Source of the DNA: Acidobacteriota bacterium
Lineage (GTDB): Bacteria; Acidobacteriota; Vicinamibacteria; Vicinamibacterales; UBA2999
NCBI GenBank assembly: GCA_030650395.1
Contig: JAUSDY010000088.1
Coordinates: 1 to 41,842 of the forward strand
Length of the DNA: 41,842 nucleotides
Reading direction: 5' to 3'
The position numbers and the translations under genes are program-made. The notes beneath the pieces were generated by a model, which worked only from the letters and a program-made list of their open reading frames with translations, did not search any database and had not been told where the DNA came from. Of this stretch, positions 1 to 7,626 are shown piece after piece. Each line of letters begins with the position of its first letter. Within the stretch, counting starts at the first letter, position 1.

Positions 1-1
1 C

Positions 2-1135
2 GGCGAGGTTGATTTACGTGAGAGTCACATTTGGGAGTTGCACTTCTCCGGCTGCGAATTTGGGTCGGCTCTAACGTTCAAGGGTGCAACCGGACGGATC
101 TCATTTCAATGGTTCAGCAAGACGCCTTCGTTGCTCGACATTAGCGGAATGAAGATGCAAGGTTCCGATCTGAGTTTGCCCAGGTTCAAGGGCTCGCTGC
201 TGGCCGTAGGGACCGAGTTCGAGGGAAGCCTGGATTTGTCAGATGCAGAAACCGATTACCTTGACCTTTCGAATGCCATTTTTCGCAAGAACCTAACCCT
301 GGTTCGCGCCACGGTTAAGAATGATTGCTCGCTAGCCGGCGCTGTCTGCGATGGTGCGGTGGACTTGACCGGCTTTGACGCGTTCTCAGGATTCTTGGAT
401 CTCAGCAACATGGCAATCGCTCGACCGGAGGAGGTGCGACTGATTCGCGTCAACAGGCGGCGCGCATCTCCGCCTCTGCGACTCTTCCTCGGCAGCTCCA
501 ACATCGACGGCGCTCGGATAGCCGACGTGCAATGGAACCGCGAGGGAGGCCGTCTGCGGCTCGAGGACGAACGAGAAGTCGCAGACGGTCGCCTTTCTCC
601 GGCCCAAGCCTCATTGACGTATCGCCGCTTAAGCGAGCCGCTTGAGTCGAGCCATTGGTACGAGGAAGCCGACGACTGCTTGTCGGCTGCTATGGAGATG
701 AGAAGGCGCGATACGAGCCTCGGGTGGCCGGCGCGACTCTTCCTGCTGGCGTACCGGATATCAAGTTTTTACGGAAGTAGCTATTGGCGAGCGGCGACTA
801 TGCTCGTCGTCCTAGTGTTCATAGTGTTGGCCCCTGCATTCGGCTTCGCCGGCCTGACCTACGGAGCGTACCGCCCCGATGTCGTGGCCGCATTGCCCCA
901 GCAGCAACAGGCTACGCGCGGCCCTGTGCGCGGTACGAATAGCATGTCTTGGCTCGTTCGGTCTTACGGCCGCGGCCTCGTTCATGCTCTTGAAATAGGC
1001 TCACTGCGGGACTCAACATCTTTTCGACCAGTCTCGGCCGCTGGCGTGATTTTGGAGTCTACGGCACGGTTGCTTGTACCGGCGCAGTTCGCCGCCCTCT
1101 TGCTGGCTTTACGCCGGCGATTTACCAGAAGCTAG
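2..1135 (+). CDS. Pentapeptide-repeat-like membrane protein, 3' part
   Basis: The reading frame is open from the left edge, so the gene starts outside the window; the TTG at 38 is an internal codon. The first half has a loose five-residue rhythm with Leu/Phe at the centre (for example DLSDA, YLDLS, LDLSN), as in pentapeptide-repeat solenoids. The C-terminal third has one clear membrane segment (nt about 800-870, AATMLVVLVFIVLAPAFGF) and a second hydrophobic stretch before a basic tail (LLLALRRRF). This resembles pentapeptide proteins with a C-terminal membrane domain; the function is unknown. GC of sampled 60-base rows is only about 43-52%, well below the rest of the window, so the gene may be acquired. 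Fold assignment is moderate. Confidence 0.6.
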   Translation, partial: GEVDLRESHIWELHFSGCEFGSALTFKGATGRISFQWFSKTPSLLDISGMKMQGSDLSLPRFKGSLLAVGTEFEGSLDLSDAETDYLDLSNAIFRKNLTLVRATVKNDCSLAGAVCDGAVDLTGFDAFSGFLDLSNMAIARPEEVRLIRVNRRRASPPLRLFLGSSNIDGARIADVQWNREGGRLRLEDEREVADGRLSPAQASLTYRRLSEPLESSHWYEEADDCLSAAMEMRRRDTSLGWPARLFLLAYRISSFYGSSYWRAATMLVVLVFIVLAPAFGFAGLTYGAYRPDVVAALPQQQQATRGPVRGTNSMSWLVRSYGRGLVHALEIGSLRDSTSFRPVSAAGVILESTARLLVPAQFAALLLALRRRFTRS

Positions 1136-1210
1136 CATTGTCGCGCCACTCGCATCGGCGCGATGGAAGTGTCCTTCGATTCAAACGGCTGAGCAGCCGG
1201 TGCCGCGGCG

Positions 1211-1275
1211 TTCGTGAGGGACCTTCGTGAGGAACCTTCGTGAGGAACCCTCGTGAGGAACCCTCGTGAAGAACT
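1211..1275. repeat. Tandem 13-mer repeat, 5 units
   Basis: Five consecutive 13-bp units of consensus YTCGTGAGGAACC (1211, 1224, 1237, 1250, 1263), with one or two changes each. The last unit abuts and overlaps by one base the stop codon of the leftward barrel gene. The same 13-mer occurs in both orientations inside mutL at 26693-26820. Between 1136 and 1210 I see no gene; the minus strand has a short protein-like reading but no start. Confidence 0.9.
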
Positions 1276-1943
1276 CATTGAATCGAGATCCCCACCGCCA
1301 TTGTGACCATCTGCGTGCGCTTGCCAAAAATCGGCTGCGCCGCCGTGGCGGCTCGTGAGCTCAGTTTCGTGAATCGCACATCGAAGCTCGCGCCCAGGTG
1401 CGGCTTCATGAACCATTTGGCGCCGCCGCCGAAATTGAGCGCGGGGTTCCACGATTCGGGCACGACCTCGCCCGGAATCGCACCGACCGCAGATTTGCTG
1501 CTCGATACTTTGGTCCGCCCGTAGCCCGCGCTCAGGTAACTCCATCCCAGCTTGTGCCCGAAGTTCATCGACAGCTGCGGCAGCAGGCTCACCACCTTCG
1601 TCGTGACGATGGGGAGGGTCGGGGCGGCCGGCGTTGTACCGGGGGCGCTGCGAAGCGTGGGCAGCTCGCCGCTGCCGCTTCCGGTGGCGAGCTGCGCCCC
1701 GAGGCCGAATGTCATCACGCCCACCTTCAGGAGGTAGATGTTGGCGCCGCCCGAGAGTCCCCACGCCCGGCCCGGCAGCGGCGTGTCTGCGCTGACGACG
1801 GGAACCCAGCCCTCGGCGGTCGGCAGCCCCACTTTTCCGGCGTGGAGGTCGATCGCAAATCGAGGCAGGGGTTCTTTCGGCGCTTGTGCGGCCGCCGGCG
1901 CACCCACAAGGAGCGCCAGCAGTACGAGCACGAAGACGGGCAT
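1275..1943 (-). CDS. Secreted outer-membrane beta-barrel-like protein
   Basis: A 222-residue protein. The start is the ATG at 1943, which overlaps the deoC stop as ATGA. It opens with a signal peptide ([21 protein letters not shown]). The mature part has alternating hydrophobic strands rich in Gly and aromatic residues (SYLSAGYGRTKV, PHLGASFDVRFTKL) and ends in a strand-like MVTMAVGISIQ, as in small OmpA/OmpW-like barrels of the outer membrane. No enzymatic motif is seen. It is probably cotranscribed with rpiB and deoC, but a shared function is not evident. The open frame extends upstream in deoC sequence, but only this start gives a signal peptide. Exact family not recognised. Confidence 0.7.
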   Translation of the reverse strand: MPVFVLVLLALLVGAPAAAQAPKEPLPRFAIDLHAGKVGLPTAEGWVPVVSADTPLPGRAWGLSGGANIYLLKVGVMTFGLGAQLATGSGSGELPTLRSAPGTTPAAPTLPIVTTKVVSLLPQLSMNFGHKLGWSYLSAGYGRTKVSSSKSAVGAIPGEVVPESWNPALNFGGGAKWFMKPHLGASFDVRFTKLSSRAATAAQPIFGKRTQMVTMAVGISIQ

Positions 1944-2812
1944 CAGTAGCCGCTCGCCTTTGCCGGCGTGGCCGCCTCGCCCCGCGATTCCTTCACGATG
2001 CGCACGCCAGCGCTGGCGCCGATCCGCGTGGCGCCTGCCGCGACCATCGCCTTCATCTGCTCGAGGTCCCTGACCCCGCCCGATGCCTTGACGCCCATCT
2101 CGTCGCCAACAATGCGGCGCATCAGGGCGACGTCGGCTGCCGTGGCGCCGCCGGGGCCGAAGCCGGTGGAGGTCTTGACGAAATCGGCGCCGGCCGCCTT
2201 CGCGAGGGTGCACGCCGTCACCTTCTCTTCGTCTGTCAGCAGCGCCGTCTCGATGATGACCTTGCTGGTGGCGCCGGCGGCGTGGCATGCCGATACCACG
2301 CCGCGAATATCGTCGGTCACCAGCCTGACGTCGCCCGACTTCAAGGCGCCGACGTTGATCACCATATCGATTTCCGACGCGCCGTCGAAGATGGCGCGGC
2401 GGGCCTCGAACTGCTTCACATCCGGAGTGGTTGCCCCGAGCGGGAACCCCACCACCGAGCAGACCAGCACGCCGGTGCCGCGCAAGCGTTCGGCGGCCAG
2501 CGCGACCCACGTCGGGTTGACACAGACGGTGGCGAACTTCCACTCCGCGGCTTCCTTGCAGAGCTGCTCAATCTCCGCCGCCGTGGCATCCGGTTTGAGC
2601 AGCGTGTGATCGATCAAGCCGGACAAACCGCTGGCGCCGCCGTCAGTGGCGTGAAGGCCGAGGCGTGTCGCGCCGGCGTCGAGCACGCCGCGGACCCGAT
2701 CCGGACAACAGTCGAACGTAAAACCATGGCACGCGCACCGCGTCGGCGCGACGGCACCGGCCCGCGTCAACTCTTCCAGGATCAGCTCGATGACACGCCG
2801 ATAGTCACTCAC
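1943..2812 (-). CDS. deoC: Deoxyribose-phosphate aldolase with N-terminal extension
   Basis: Class I aldolase splitting 2-deoxyribose-5-phosphate into glyceraldehyde-3-phosphate and acetaldehyde. The core begins at [12 protein letters not shown]. The Schiff-base lysine lies in [11 protein letters not shown] (about residue 212) and the second lysine in VKASGG (about 240), so the active site is intact. About 60 residues precede the core, against almost none in typical DeoC, and include CACHG and DCCPDRV, a four-Cys/one-His patch that could bind metal. The start is GTG at 2812, overlapping the rpiB stop as GTGA; a longer open frame to 2887 lies inside rpiB. The pair rpiB-deoC suggests a joint route for pentose phosphates from nucleosides. 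Confidence 0.92.
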   Translation of the reverse strand: MSDYRRVIELILEELTRAGAVAPTRCACHGFTFDCCPDRVRGVLDAGATRLGLHATDGGASGLSGLIDHTLLKPDATAAEIEQLCKEAAEWKFATVCVNPTWVALAAERLRGTGVLVCSVVGFPLGATTPDVKQFEARRAIFDGASEIDMVINVGALKSGDVRLVTDDIRGVVSACHAAGATSKVIIETALLTDEEKVTACTLAKAAGADFVKTSTGFGPGGATAADVALMRRIVGDEMGVKASGGVRDLEQMKAMVAAGATRIGASAGVRIVKESRGEAATPAKASGY

Positions 2813-3438
2813 TGCATCTTCTCCAACGCCCGCACCTTGGCCAGCCTGCGGATGTAGCGCGCCTCGCCCATCGGCGTCGCCAGCCACGTCTCGACGATCG
2901 CCTTCGCGTCTTCGACGCTGACGAGGGTCGCGCCGAGCGCCAGCACGTTGGCGCCGTTATGCTCGCGCGAATAGCGCGCCAGCGTCTTGTCGGTGCACAT
3001 CGCCGCCCGTGCCCCGTTGATCTTGTTGGCGGCGATACAGGATCCGATGCCGGCGCCGTCAATGGCGATACCGGCGTCCACTTCCTTGCGGGCGACCAGC
3101 CGGGCGACCTGTGCCGCGATGTCGGGATAGTCAACCGGGTCGGGACCGTCGGTGCCCACATCGAGCACGCTCAGGCCGCGCGTGCGCAAGTGATCGCGCA
3201 GGGCGGCCTTGAGCGCGACGCCCGAATGATCGCTGCCGATGGCGATCGACTTGATGTCGGCGACCGGGGCCAGGCCGTCGAGGCTGGCCTCGGCCACGCC
3301 GCGCAGCACGGTAATGCGGCGCGCCTGCAGCGTGTCGGCCGCGAGCGGCGTGACGTGACCGCCGGTCTTCAGCGTCACGGTCGATCCGGGCTCGAGCGTC
3401 CGCGCGTCCGCTTCTGTGATGATCTCGAACGTCTTCAT
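2809..3438 (-). CDS. rpiB: RpiB/LacAB-type sugar-phosphate isomerase with N-terminal extension
   Basis: Ribose-5-phosphate isomerase B family (interconversion of ribose-5-P and ribulose-5-P, or a related sugar phosphate). The family core starts near residue 66 with [13 protein letters not shown] and includes YPDIA and [14 protein letters not shown]. In E. coli RpiB the catalytic Cys lies in CGTGIG; here that position reads D-G-A-G-I-G with a Cys two residues later, so the catalytic base may differ. The first 65 residues ([15 protein letters not shown], then HVTPLA) are additional to the normal ~145-residue enzyme and recall tags on microcompartment-associated proteins. It is the first gene of the leftward rpiB-deoC-barrel unit. 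ATG start at 3438. Confidence 0.88.
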   Translation of the reverse strand: MKTFEIITEADARTLEPGSTVTLKTGGHVTPLAADTLQARRITVLRGVAEASLDGLAPVADIKSIAIGSDHSGVALKAALRDHLRTRGLSVLDVGTDGPDPVDYPDIAAQVARLVARKEVDAGIAIDGAGIGSCIAANKINGARAAMCTDKTLARYSREHNGANVLALGATLVSVEDAKAIVETWLATPMGEARYIRRLAKVRALEKMQ

Positions 3439-3452
3439 TCTGTAACGTCTTT

Positions 3453-3529
3453 TCCCGACAAGTAGTGCCCTCCCGACGAGCAGTCCCCTCCCGACAAGTA
3501 ATTCCCTCCCGACAAGCAGTTCCCTCCCG
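3453..3529. repeat. Tandem 18-bp repeat in divergent promoter region
   Basis: Four exact-length 18-bp units at 3453, 3471, 3489 and 3507, consensus TCCCGACAAGYAGTTCCC, followed by TCCCG at 3525. They fill nearly the whole gap between the divergent rpiB and hpt genes, where both promoters must lie. The spacing is constant and there is no separate spacer sequence, so this is a minisatellite and not a CRISPR. It could carry repeated regulator sites. Confidence 0.9.
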
Positions 3530-3555
3530 CCACTGTCGTGTTAGTCTGTGCCCCG

Positions 3556-4077
3556 ATGTCCAGCGCCAAACCGGCCGTATTGATCGATCACGACGAGCTG
3601 TCTGCGCGCATTACGGCGCTCGCGCATGAAATCCGCCAGGACTTCCCGACCGGCCAGCTGCATTTCGTCTGCGTCCTCAAAGGCGCCTTCCTCTTCCTGG
3701 GCGATCTGATCCGCGCCATGGACGGTCACGTGACCATCGACTTCATGGCGTGCTCGAGTTACGGCGCCGGCACGTCCTCGTCCGGCGAGGTCCGCCTGTC
3801 GAAAGACCTCGATTCCGGCCTCGAAGGCCGCGACGTCATCATCGTCGAAGACATCGTCGACACCGGCCTCACGCTGCACTACCTGCAGGAGATCCTCCAG
3901 GCCCGCGGCCCGCGGACCCTGCGGACCGCTTGCCTGCTGAGCAAGCCGTCGCGCCGCAAGATTGCGATCACGGTCGACTATATCGGCTTCACCATCGAAG
4001 ACAAATTCGTCGTCGGCTACGGCCTCGATTACGCCGAGCAGTACCGCAACCTCCCGTATATCGGCGTCCTCGAATAG
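3556..4077 (+). CDS. hpt: Hypoxanthine phosphoribosyltransferase
   Basis: Salvages hypoxanthine (and guanine) with PRPP to the nucleoside monophosphate. The 173-residue length fits the family. The PRPP loop VIIVEDIVDTGLTL lies at about residues 94-107, preceded by the flexible-loop region with SSYG and followed by YIGFTIEDKFVVGYGLDYAEQYRNLPYIG, all typical. ATG 3556 is preferred over the in-frame GTG at 3538 because the family starts close to the LIDHDEL segment. A TAGTCT hexamer 8 nt upstream suggests a leaderless transcript. It ends directly against the stop codon of the convergent amidohydrolase with no intervening base. It groups with upp and deoC as nucleotide salvage. Confidence 0.93.
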   Translation: MSSAKPAVLIDHDELSARITALAHEIRQDFPTGQLHFVCVLKGAFLFLGDLIRAMDGHVTIDFMACSSYGAGTSSSGEVRLSKDLDSGLEGRDVIIVEDIVDTGLTLHYLQEILQARGPRTLRTACLLSKPSRRKIAITVDYIGFTIEDKFVVGYGLDYAEQYRNLPYIGVLE

Positions 4078-5481
4078 TTATTGCCCGACCGCCTTTCGCA
4101 CCAGATCGGCGGCCTGACGCGCGTCGGCTAACACGCGCGCCTCATTGAGCGTCAGCACCTTGCGGCCTCGCATCAGCACTTTCCCGTTCACGATCGTCGT
4201 ATCGACGTCGTCGCCACGGGTGACATACACAATCTGCGAGACCGGATCGAACAACGGCGTCTGACGCGCGCGATCCATGTTGACGATGATGATGTCGGCC
4301 CGCTTGCCTCGTTCGAGCGAGCCGATGTGGGCCTGCTGGCCGAGCACGCGGGCGCCGCCGATCGTGGCCAGCTCGAGCGCCTCCGGTGCGCTGATCACAC
4401 GCGGATCCATGTTCACCAGTTTTTGCTGAAACGCGGCTTGCCGCATCGCCTCGAACATGTCGAGGTCGTTATTGCTCGCGGCGCCGTCGGTTCCGAGCCC
4501 GACATTGACGCCTGCGCTGCGATAGCCGACGACCGGCGCCGTGCCGCTGGCCAGCTTCATGTTGCTTTCGGGGTTGTTCGAGATCCCGACGTTCCGCACC
4601 ATCAGCACCTTGATTTCATCGGGCGTGATCCAGACCCCGTGTGCGCCGATTGTGACCGGCGCCCAGAACTTCAGGCTGTCGAGCAGCGCGACGGGGCGCA
4701 TCTTGTGGCGCTCCTGCGACATGCCGATCTCGGTTTGAGTCTCCGCCAGGTGAATCTGCAGCGGGATGTTGTACTTCTTCGCGAGGTTACTGGCGGCGGT
4801 GAGCGTCGCGGCGTCCAGCGTGTAGACGGCATGAGGCGCAATCGAGGGGGTGATCAGCTCATCGCGGGCGAATTCCTGCGCGAATGCCTCGGCGCGTTTC
4901 AACGCGTCCGCCGGCGTTTTGGCATCGGGAACCGGAAACTCGATCACCGTCTGGCCGAGCACACCGCGCAGCCCGGCCTCCCTGGTGACGCGGGCCACTT
5001 CTTCCTCGAAGTAGTACATGTCCGCGAACATCGTGGTGCCCGACTGAATCATCTCCAGCGCCGCCAGCCGCGTGCCGATGCGCACGAACTCCGGCGACAC
5101 GGTCTTGGCTTCAGCCGGAAAGATGTACTTCTGCAGCCAATCCATCAGGGCCAGGTCGTTGCCCAGGCCGCGGTACATCACCATCGCGGCATGGCCGTGT
5201 GTGTTGATCAATCCCGGCATCACCACCTTGCCGGTGGCGTCGATGGTTTCGCTGGCCCTGAACTGCCCGGCAATCGCGGCCGGAGTCCCGACGGCGAGAA
5301 TCTCCGAGCCGTTGATGGCCACCGATCCCGGGTTGAGGATCCTCCGGTCGCCGTCGACCGTGACCACGATGCCGTTGGCAATCACGAGCGACACGTTGGT
5401 GGCTTGACGGGAGGCCAGCGCCTGCCAGGCGAACGGGACCACCAGCACGACGAGCACGGCGGCCAGGGTGCGGAAACGCAT
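4078..5481 (-). CDS. Exported TrzA/AtzA-type amidohydrolase (SAH/MTA deaminase-like)
   Basis: Metal-dependent hydrolase of the amidohydrolase superfamily, 467 residues. Metal ligands are visible: H-x-H in INTHGHAAM (about residue 94), HLAET, GAHGVW and the Asp in GLGTDGAAS. The arrangement matches the 5-methylthioadenosine/S-adenosylhomocysteine deaminase and chlorohydrolase group that removes amino groups from heterocycles. It begins with MRFRTLAAVLVVLVVPFAWQ, a signal peptide or anchor, so it probably acts in the periplasm, which is unusual because most relatives are cytoplasmic. It lies between hpt and upp, consistent with purine or pyrimidine base metabolism; the substrate cannot be told from sequence. 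Confidence 0.82.
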   Translation of the reverse strand: MRFRTLAAVLVVLVVPFAWQALASRQATNVSLVIANGIVVTVDGDRRILNPGSVAINGSEILAVGTPAAIAGQFRASETIDATGKVVMPGLINTHGHAAMVMYRGLGNDLALMDWLQKYIFPAEAKTVSPEFVRIGTRLAALEMIQSGTTMFADMYYFEEEVARVTREAGLRGVLGQTVIEFPVPDAKTPADALKRAEAFAQEFARDELITPSIAPHAVYTLDAATLTAASNLAKKYNIPLQIHLAETQTEIGMSQERHKMRPVALLDSLKFWAPVTIGAHGVWITPDEIKVLMVRNVGISNNPESNMKLASGTAPVVGYRSAGVNVGLGTDGAASNNDLDMFEAMRQAAFQQKLVNMDPRVISAPEALELATIGGARVLGQQAHIGSLERGKRADIIIVNMDRARQTPLFDPVSQIVYVTRGDDVDTTIVNGKVLMRGRKVLTLNEARVLADARQAADLVRKAVGQ

Positions 5482-5507
5482 GCACAGGAATTCTACTACT
5501 CTTGATC

Positions 5508-5529
5508 AGGCGGGTCTGAAGACCCGCCT
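5508..5529. repeat. AGGCGGGTCT palindrome, copy 1
   Basis: Arms AGGCGGGTC and GACCCGCCT with a 4-base loop, followed by TCTAC. It lies between the divergent amidohydrolase and upp genes. The same element recurs at 13641, 35457 and 36884. It could fold as a hairpin in either transcript. Confidence 0.85.
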
Positions 5530-5563
5530 CTACATTCTCGCGATCTCCTGTTAAGCTCTGCGC

Positions 5564-6184
5564 GTGTTGCAACTGGTGACGCACCCCCTGGTTCACGACT
5601 GCCTCGCCGAACTTCGCGACGCTCGTACCACTCCCGAACGCTTTCGCTCGCTGACCGACCGTGTCAGCGTGCTGCTCGGCGCCGAGGCGCTGCGCGACGT
5701 GCCCACGGTCGAAGAGGTCGTGCAAACGCCCCTTGGGCCGGCAATGTGCCGCCGGCTGGCAACCGACGTCGTGATGGCGCCGGTGCTCCGGGCCGGCCTC
5801 GGTATGTTGCCGGGCATGTTGGAGCTCGTGCCAAACGCGCGGGTCGGGCACCTCGGGCTGCAGCGCGACGAGCGCACCGCGGTCGCGTCCCAGTACTACG
5901 CGAAGCTGCCGCCGAACATTCAAAACAGCTATGTGTTGTTGATCGATCCGATGCTGGCCACCGGCGGCAGCGCGGTCGCGGCGCTCGACATGCTGACCCG
6001 CGCCGGCGCCCGTCACATGCGCCTGGTCTGCATCGTCGCGGCGCCTGAGGGCGTCGCGTGCGTCGAGAAGGCCTATCCCGCAGTGCCCATCTTCACGCCC
6101 GTCGTGGATCGCGAGCTCAACGCGAACAAGTACATCGTGCCGGGGCTCGGCGACTTCGGCGACCGGCTGTACGGAACGGCCTGA
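5564..6184 (+). CDS. upp: Uracil phosphoribosyltransferase
   Basis: Converts uracil and PRPP to UMP. The 206-residue length is standard. It shows VMAPVLRAGLGMLPGM, the PRPP-binding loop LLIDPMLATGGSA at about residues 125-137, and the uracil-binding C-terminus YIVPGLGDFGDRLYGT. The start is GTG at 5564, followed by LQLVTHPLV, the conserved family N-terminus. A TAAGCT hexamer ends 6 nt before the GTG and there is no Shine-Dalgarno, suggesting a leaderless mRNA. It is followed at 26 nt by tRNA-Val. It forms part of the salvage group with hpt and deoC. Confidence 0.95.
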   Translation: MLQLVTHPLVHDCLAELRDARTTPERFRSLTDRVSVLLGAEALRDVPTVEEVVQTPLGPAMCRRLATDVVMAPVLRAGLGMLPGMLELVPNARVGHLGLQRDERTAVASQYYAKLPPNIQNSYVLLIDPMLATGGSAVAALDMLTRAGARHMRLVCIVAAPEGVACVEKAYPAVPIFTPVVDRELNANKYIVPGLGDFGDRLYGTA

Positions 6185-6191
6185 GCGGTGC

Positions 6192-6197
6192 TATGAT
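6192..6197 (+). promoter_or_regulatory. Putative -10 box of tRNA-Val
   Basis: TATGAT, 13 bases before the mature tRNA 5' end, is a good -10 hexamer at the right distance. No convincing -35 box is seen 17 bases upstream, where the sequence still belongs to the end of upp. Confidence 0.45.
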
Positions 6198-6210
6198 CTT
6201 TCGTCTGGGC

Positions 6211-6285
6211 GCGCGCTTGGCTCAGCGGTAGAGCACCGCCTTCACACGGCGGGGGTCGGTGGTTCGAATCCACCAGCGCGCACCA
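6211..6285 (+). tRNA. tRNA-Val(CAC)
   Basis: Full cloverleaf. The acceptor stem GCGCGCT pairs with AGCGCGC. The D arm is GCTC/GAGC with loop AGCGGTA. The anticodon stem CCGCC/GGCGG encloses TTCACAC, giving anticodon CAC for valine GTG codons. The T arm GGTGG/CCACC encloses TTCGAAT. The discriminator is A and CCA is encoded at 6283-6285. The variable loop is short (class I). Confidence 0.97.
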
Positions 6286-6307
6286 CTTCACTGCCATCCT
6301 GACACCT

Positions 6308-7513
6308 TTGAGCGGACGCCTTCGGTTGATCGTCACGGCGGGCGCGATCGCCGGCATCACCCTAATCCTCTACGGGACGCGTCTCGGGCCGCCGCCTCCC
6401 CTGTCGTCCGACGAAGCCGCCCTTTACGCGCACGCGCAGTCGCTCGCCTCGAGCGGCCGCGACACGGCGGGCCGGATCGCGCCGCTGTTCTTCCAGACCT
6501 CGGAAGAGGCCTGGCTGCAGCCGATCCCCGTGTATTCGACCGCCGCCGTGCTCGCCGTGACCTCGACCGCTGAATGGGGAGCGCGATTCTCCACGGCTCG
6601 CGTCGCCGCGCTCAGCGCGTTATTGATCTACCTGATTGGCCGCCGCCTGTTCCGGCGCGAGTCGCTGGCCATTTCATGTTCGGCGCTGCTGGCGCTGACG
6701 CCTGCGCTGTTCGCCCACGCTCGTATCGCGGGCGATGGCCCCTATCCGCTGCCATTTGTGCTGGTGTGGCTCTATTGCCTGCTCGCGTTCAGGGATCGGC
6801 CGCGCACTTGGTTGCTGGTGATCGCCGGTGTTGCGCTCGGCCTTGGCGTGTATTCGCAGCCTGGCGCACCGATCACCATGGCGTTTCTCGCGGTGATCAC
6901 CGTGCCGGCGCTGAGAGCCTCAGGCCATCTGACCCTGCGGACGCTCATGGGGTTTGCCGCGGGCTTCGTGCTGCCGTTGCTGGTGATGGTGCCGTGGTTC
7001 ATCAGTCACCCCGAGACCTACCGCGACACGATGGGCCGCTGGGCGATTCTGCAGGCGCACATCCGCTTCCCGCTCGATGGCCTGCGAGCGTTCGTCAACT
7101 GGACGACGCTGGGGATGCGGGCGTCGTTTTATTGGGGATTCTTCGATCCGTCGTGGCTGTTTTTCTCGGGCGCCGACCGGGCGGGCGTGTTGCGCGGCGC
7201 GGCGCCGTTGCTCTGGCCGCTGGCCGTGCTCGTGCCGCTGGGCTTCTCGCTAATCGTCAAGGTCAGTGAATCGGCGACAAGAATCCTGCTAACCGGCGGC
7301 CTGCTGATTGCTCCGATGGCGGCGGCCACGTTGGGTGTGCCGCACAACATCGGCCAGGCGATGACGGTGATCCCGTTCGCGGTGCTGCTGGCTGGCTTCG
7401 GAATCCTCCGCGTACTCAGCGCAACGAGCCCGGTCTGGCGAACGATCGGTCTCGCGGTGATTGCGCTCGTTCCAATCCAATTTGCGTATTTCTACGTGCG
7501 TTACTTCAGTTAG
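6308..7513 (+). CDS. GT39/ArnT-like multispanning membrane glycosyltransferase
   Basis: A 401-residue membrane protein with about nine hydrophobic helices. After the first helix it has LSSDEAALYAHAQ, where the acidic pair in the first external loop matches the catalytic Asp-Glu motif of PMT/ArnT-like transferases that use lipid-linked sugars. HARIAGDGPYPLPF and the following helices also fit the family. It would glycosylate a lipid or protein on the periplasmic face; the acceptor is unknown. The start is taken as TTG 6308, just after the tRNA; no Shine-Dalgarno is obvious. It is shorter than most family members (450-600 residues), lacking a large C-terminal domain. Confidence 0.75.
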   Translation: MSGRLRLIVTAGAIAGITLILYGTRLGPPPPLSSDEAALYAHAQSLASSGRDTAGRIAPLFFQTSEEAWLQPIPVYSTAAVLAVTSTAEWGARFSTARVAALSALLIYLIGRRLFRRESLAISCSALLALTPALFAHARIAGDGPYPLPFVLVWLYCLLAFRDRPRTWLLVIAGVALGLGVYSQPGAPITMAFLAVITVPALRASGHLTLRTLMGFAAGFVLPLLVMVPWFISHPETYRDTMGRWAILQAHIRFPLDGLRAFVNWTTLGMRASFYWGFFDPSWLFFSGADRAGVLRGAAPLLWPLAVLVPLGFSLIVKVSESATRILLTGGLLIAPMAAATLGVPHNIGQAMTVIPFAVLLAGFGILRVLSATSPVWRTIGLAVIALVPIQFAYFYVRYFS

Positions 7514-7514
7514 G

Positions 7515-7626
7515 CCGCTCGAACACCTCGAACGTCGGCCTTTCACGCAGTTTGTGGATGCGGTGCGCCAGCTCGGTATCTACTGGCTGATGTTGAACGA
7601 GCCGCCGCCTAACCGGCCTTCTTGAT
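7515..7626 (+). pseudogene. Remnant of a response-regulator receiver domain C-terminus
   Basis: Directly after the membrane protein stop, the plus strand reads PLEHLERRPFTQFVDAVRQL followed by GIYWLMLNEPPP and a stop. This closely resembles the last helix and tail of stand-alone receiver proteins of the Rcp type, whose usual ending I recall as FVDAVRQLGLYWLLLNEPPP. No start or receiver core (Asp pocket) precedes it, so only about 37 codons of the 3' end survive. It overlaps the end of the convergent secreted-protein gene by 18 bases. Confidence 0.55.

Noticed and set aside
1944-2543. N-terminal extension of the barrel gene into deoC
   Set aside because: The frame is open but reads as Arg-rich shadow of deoC; the signal peptide and ATGA overlap at 1943 define the start.
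3453-3529. Possible CRISPR array
   Set aside because: The 18-bp units are directly adjacent without spacers; it is a tandem repeat. No cas gene is present in the window.
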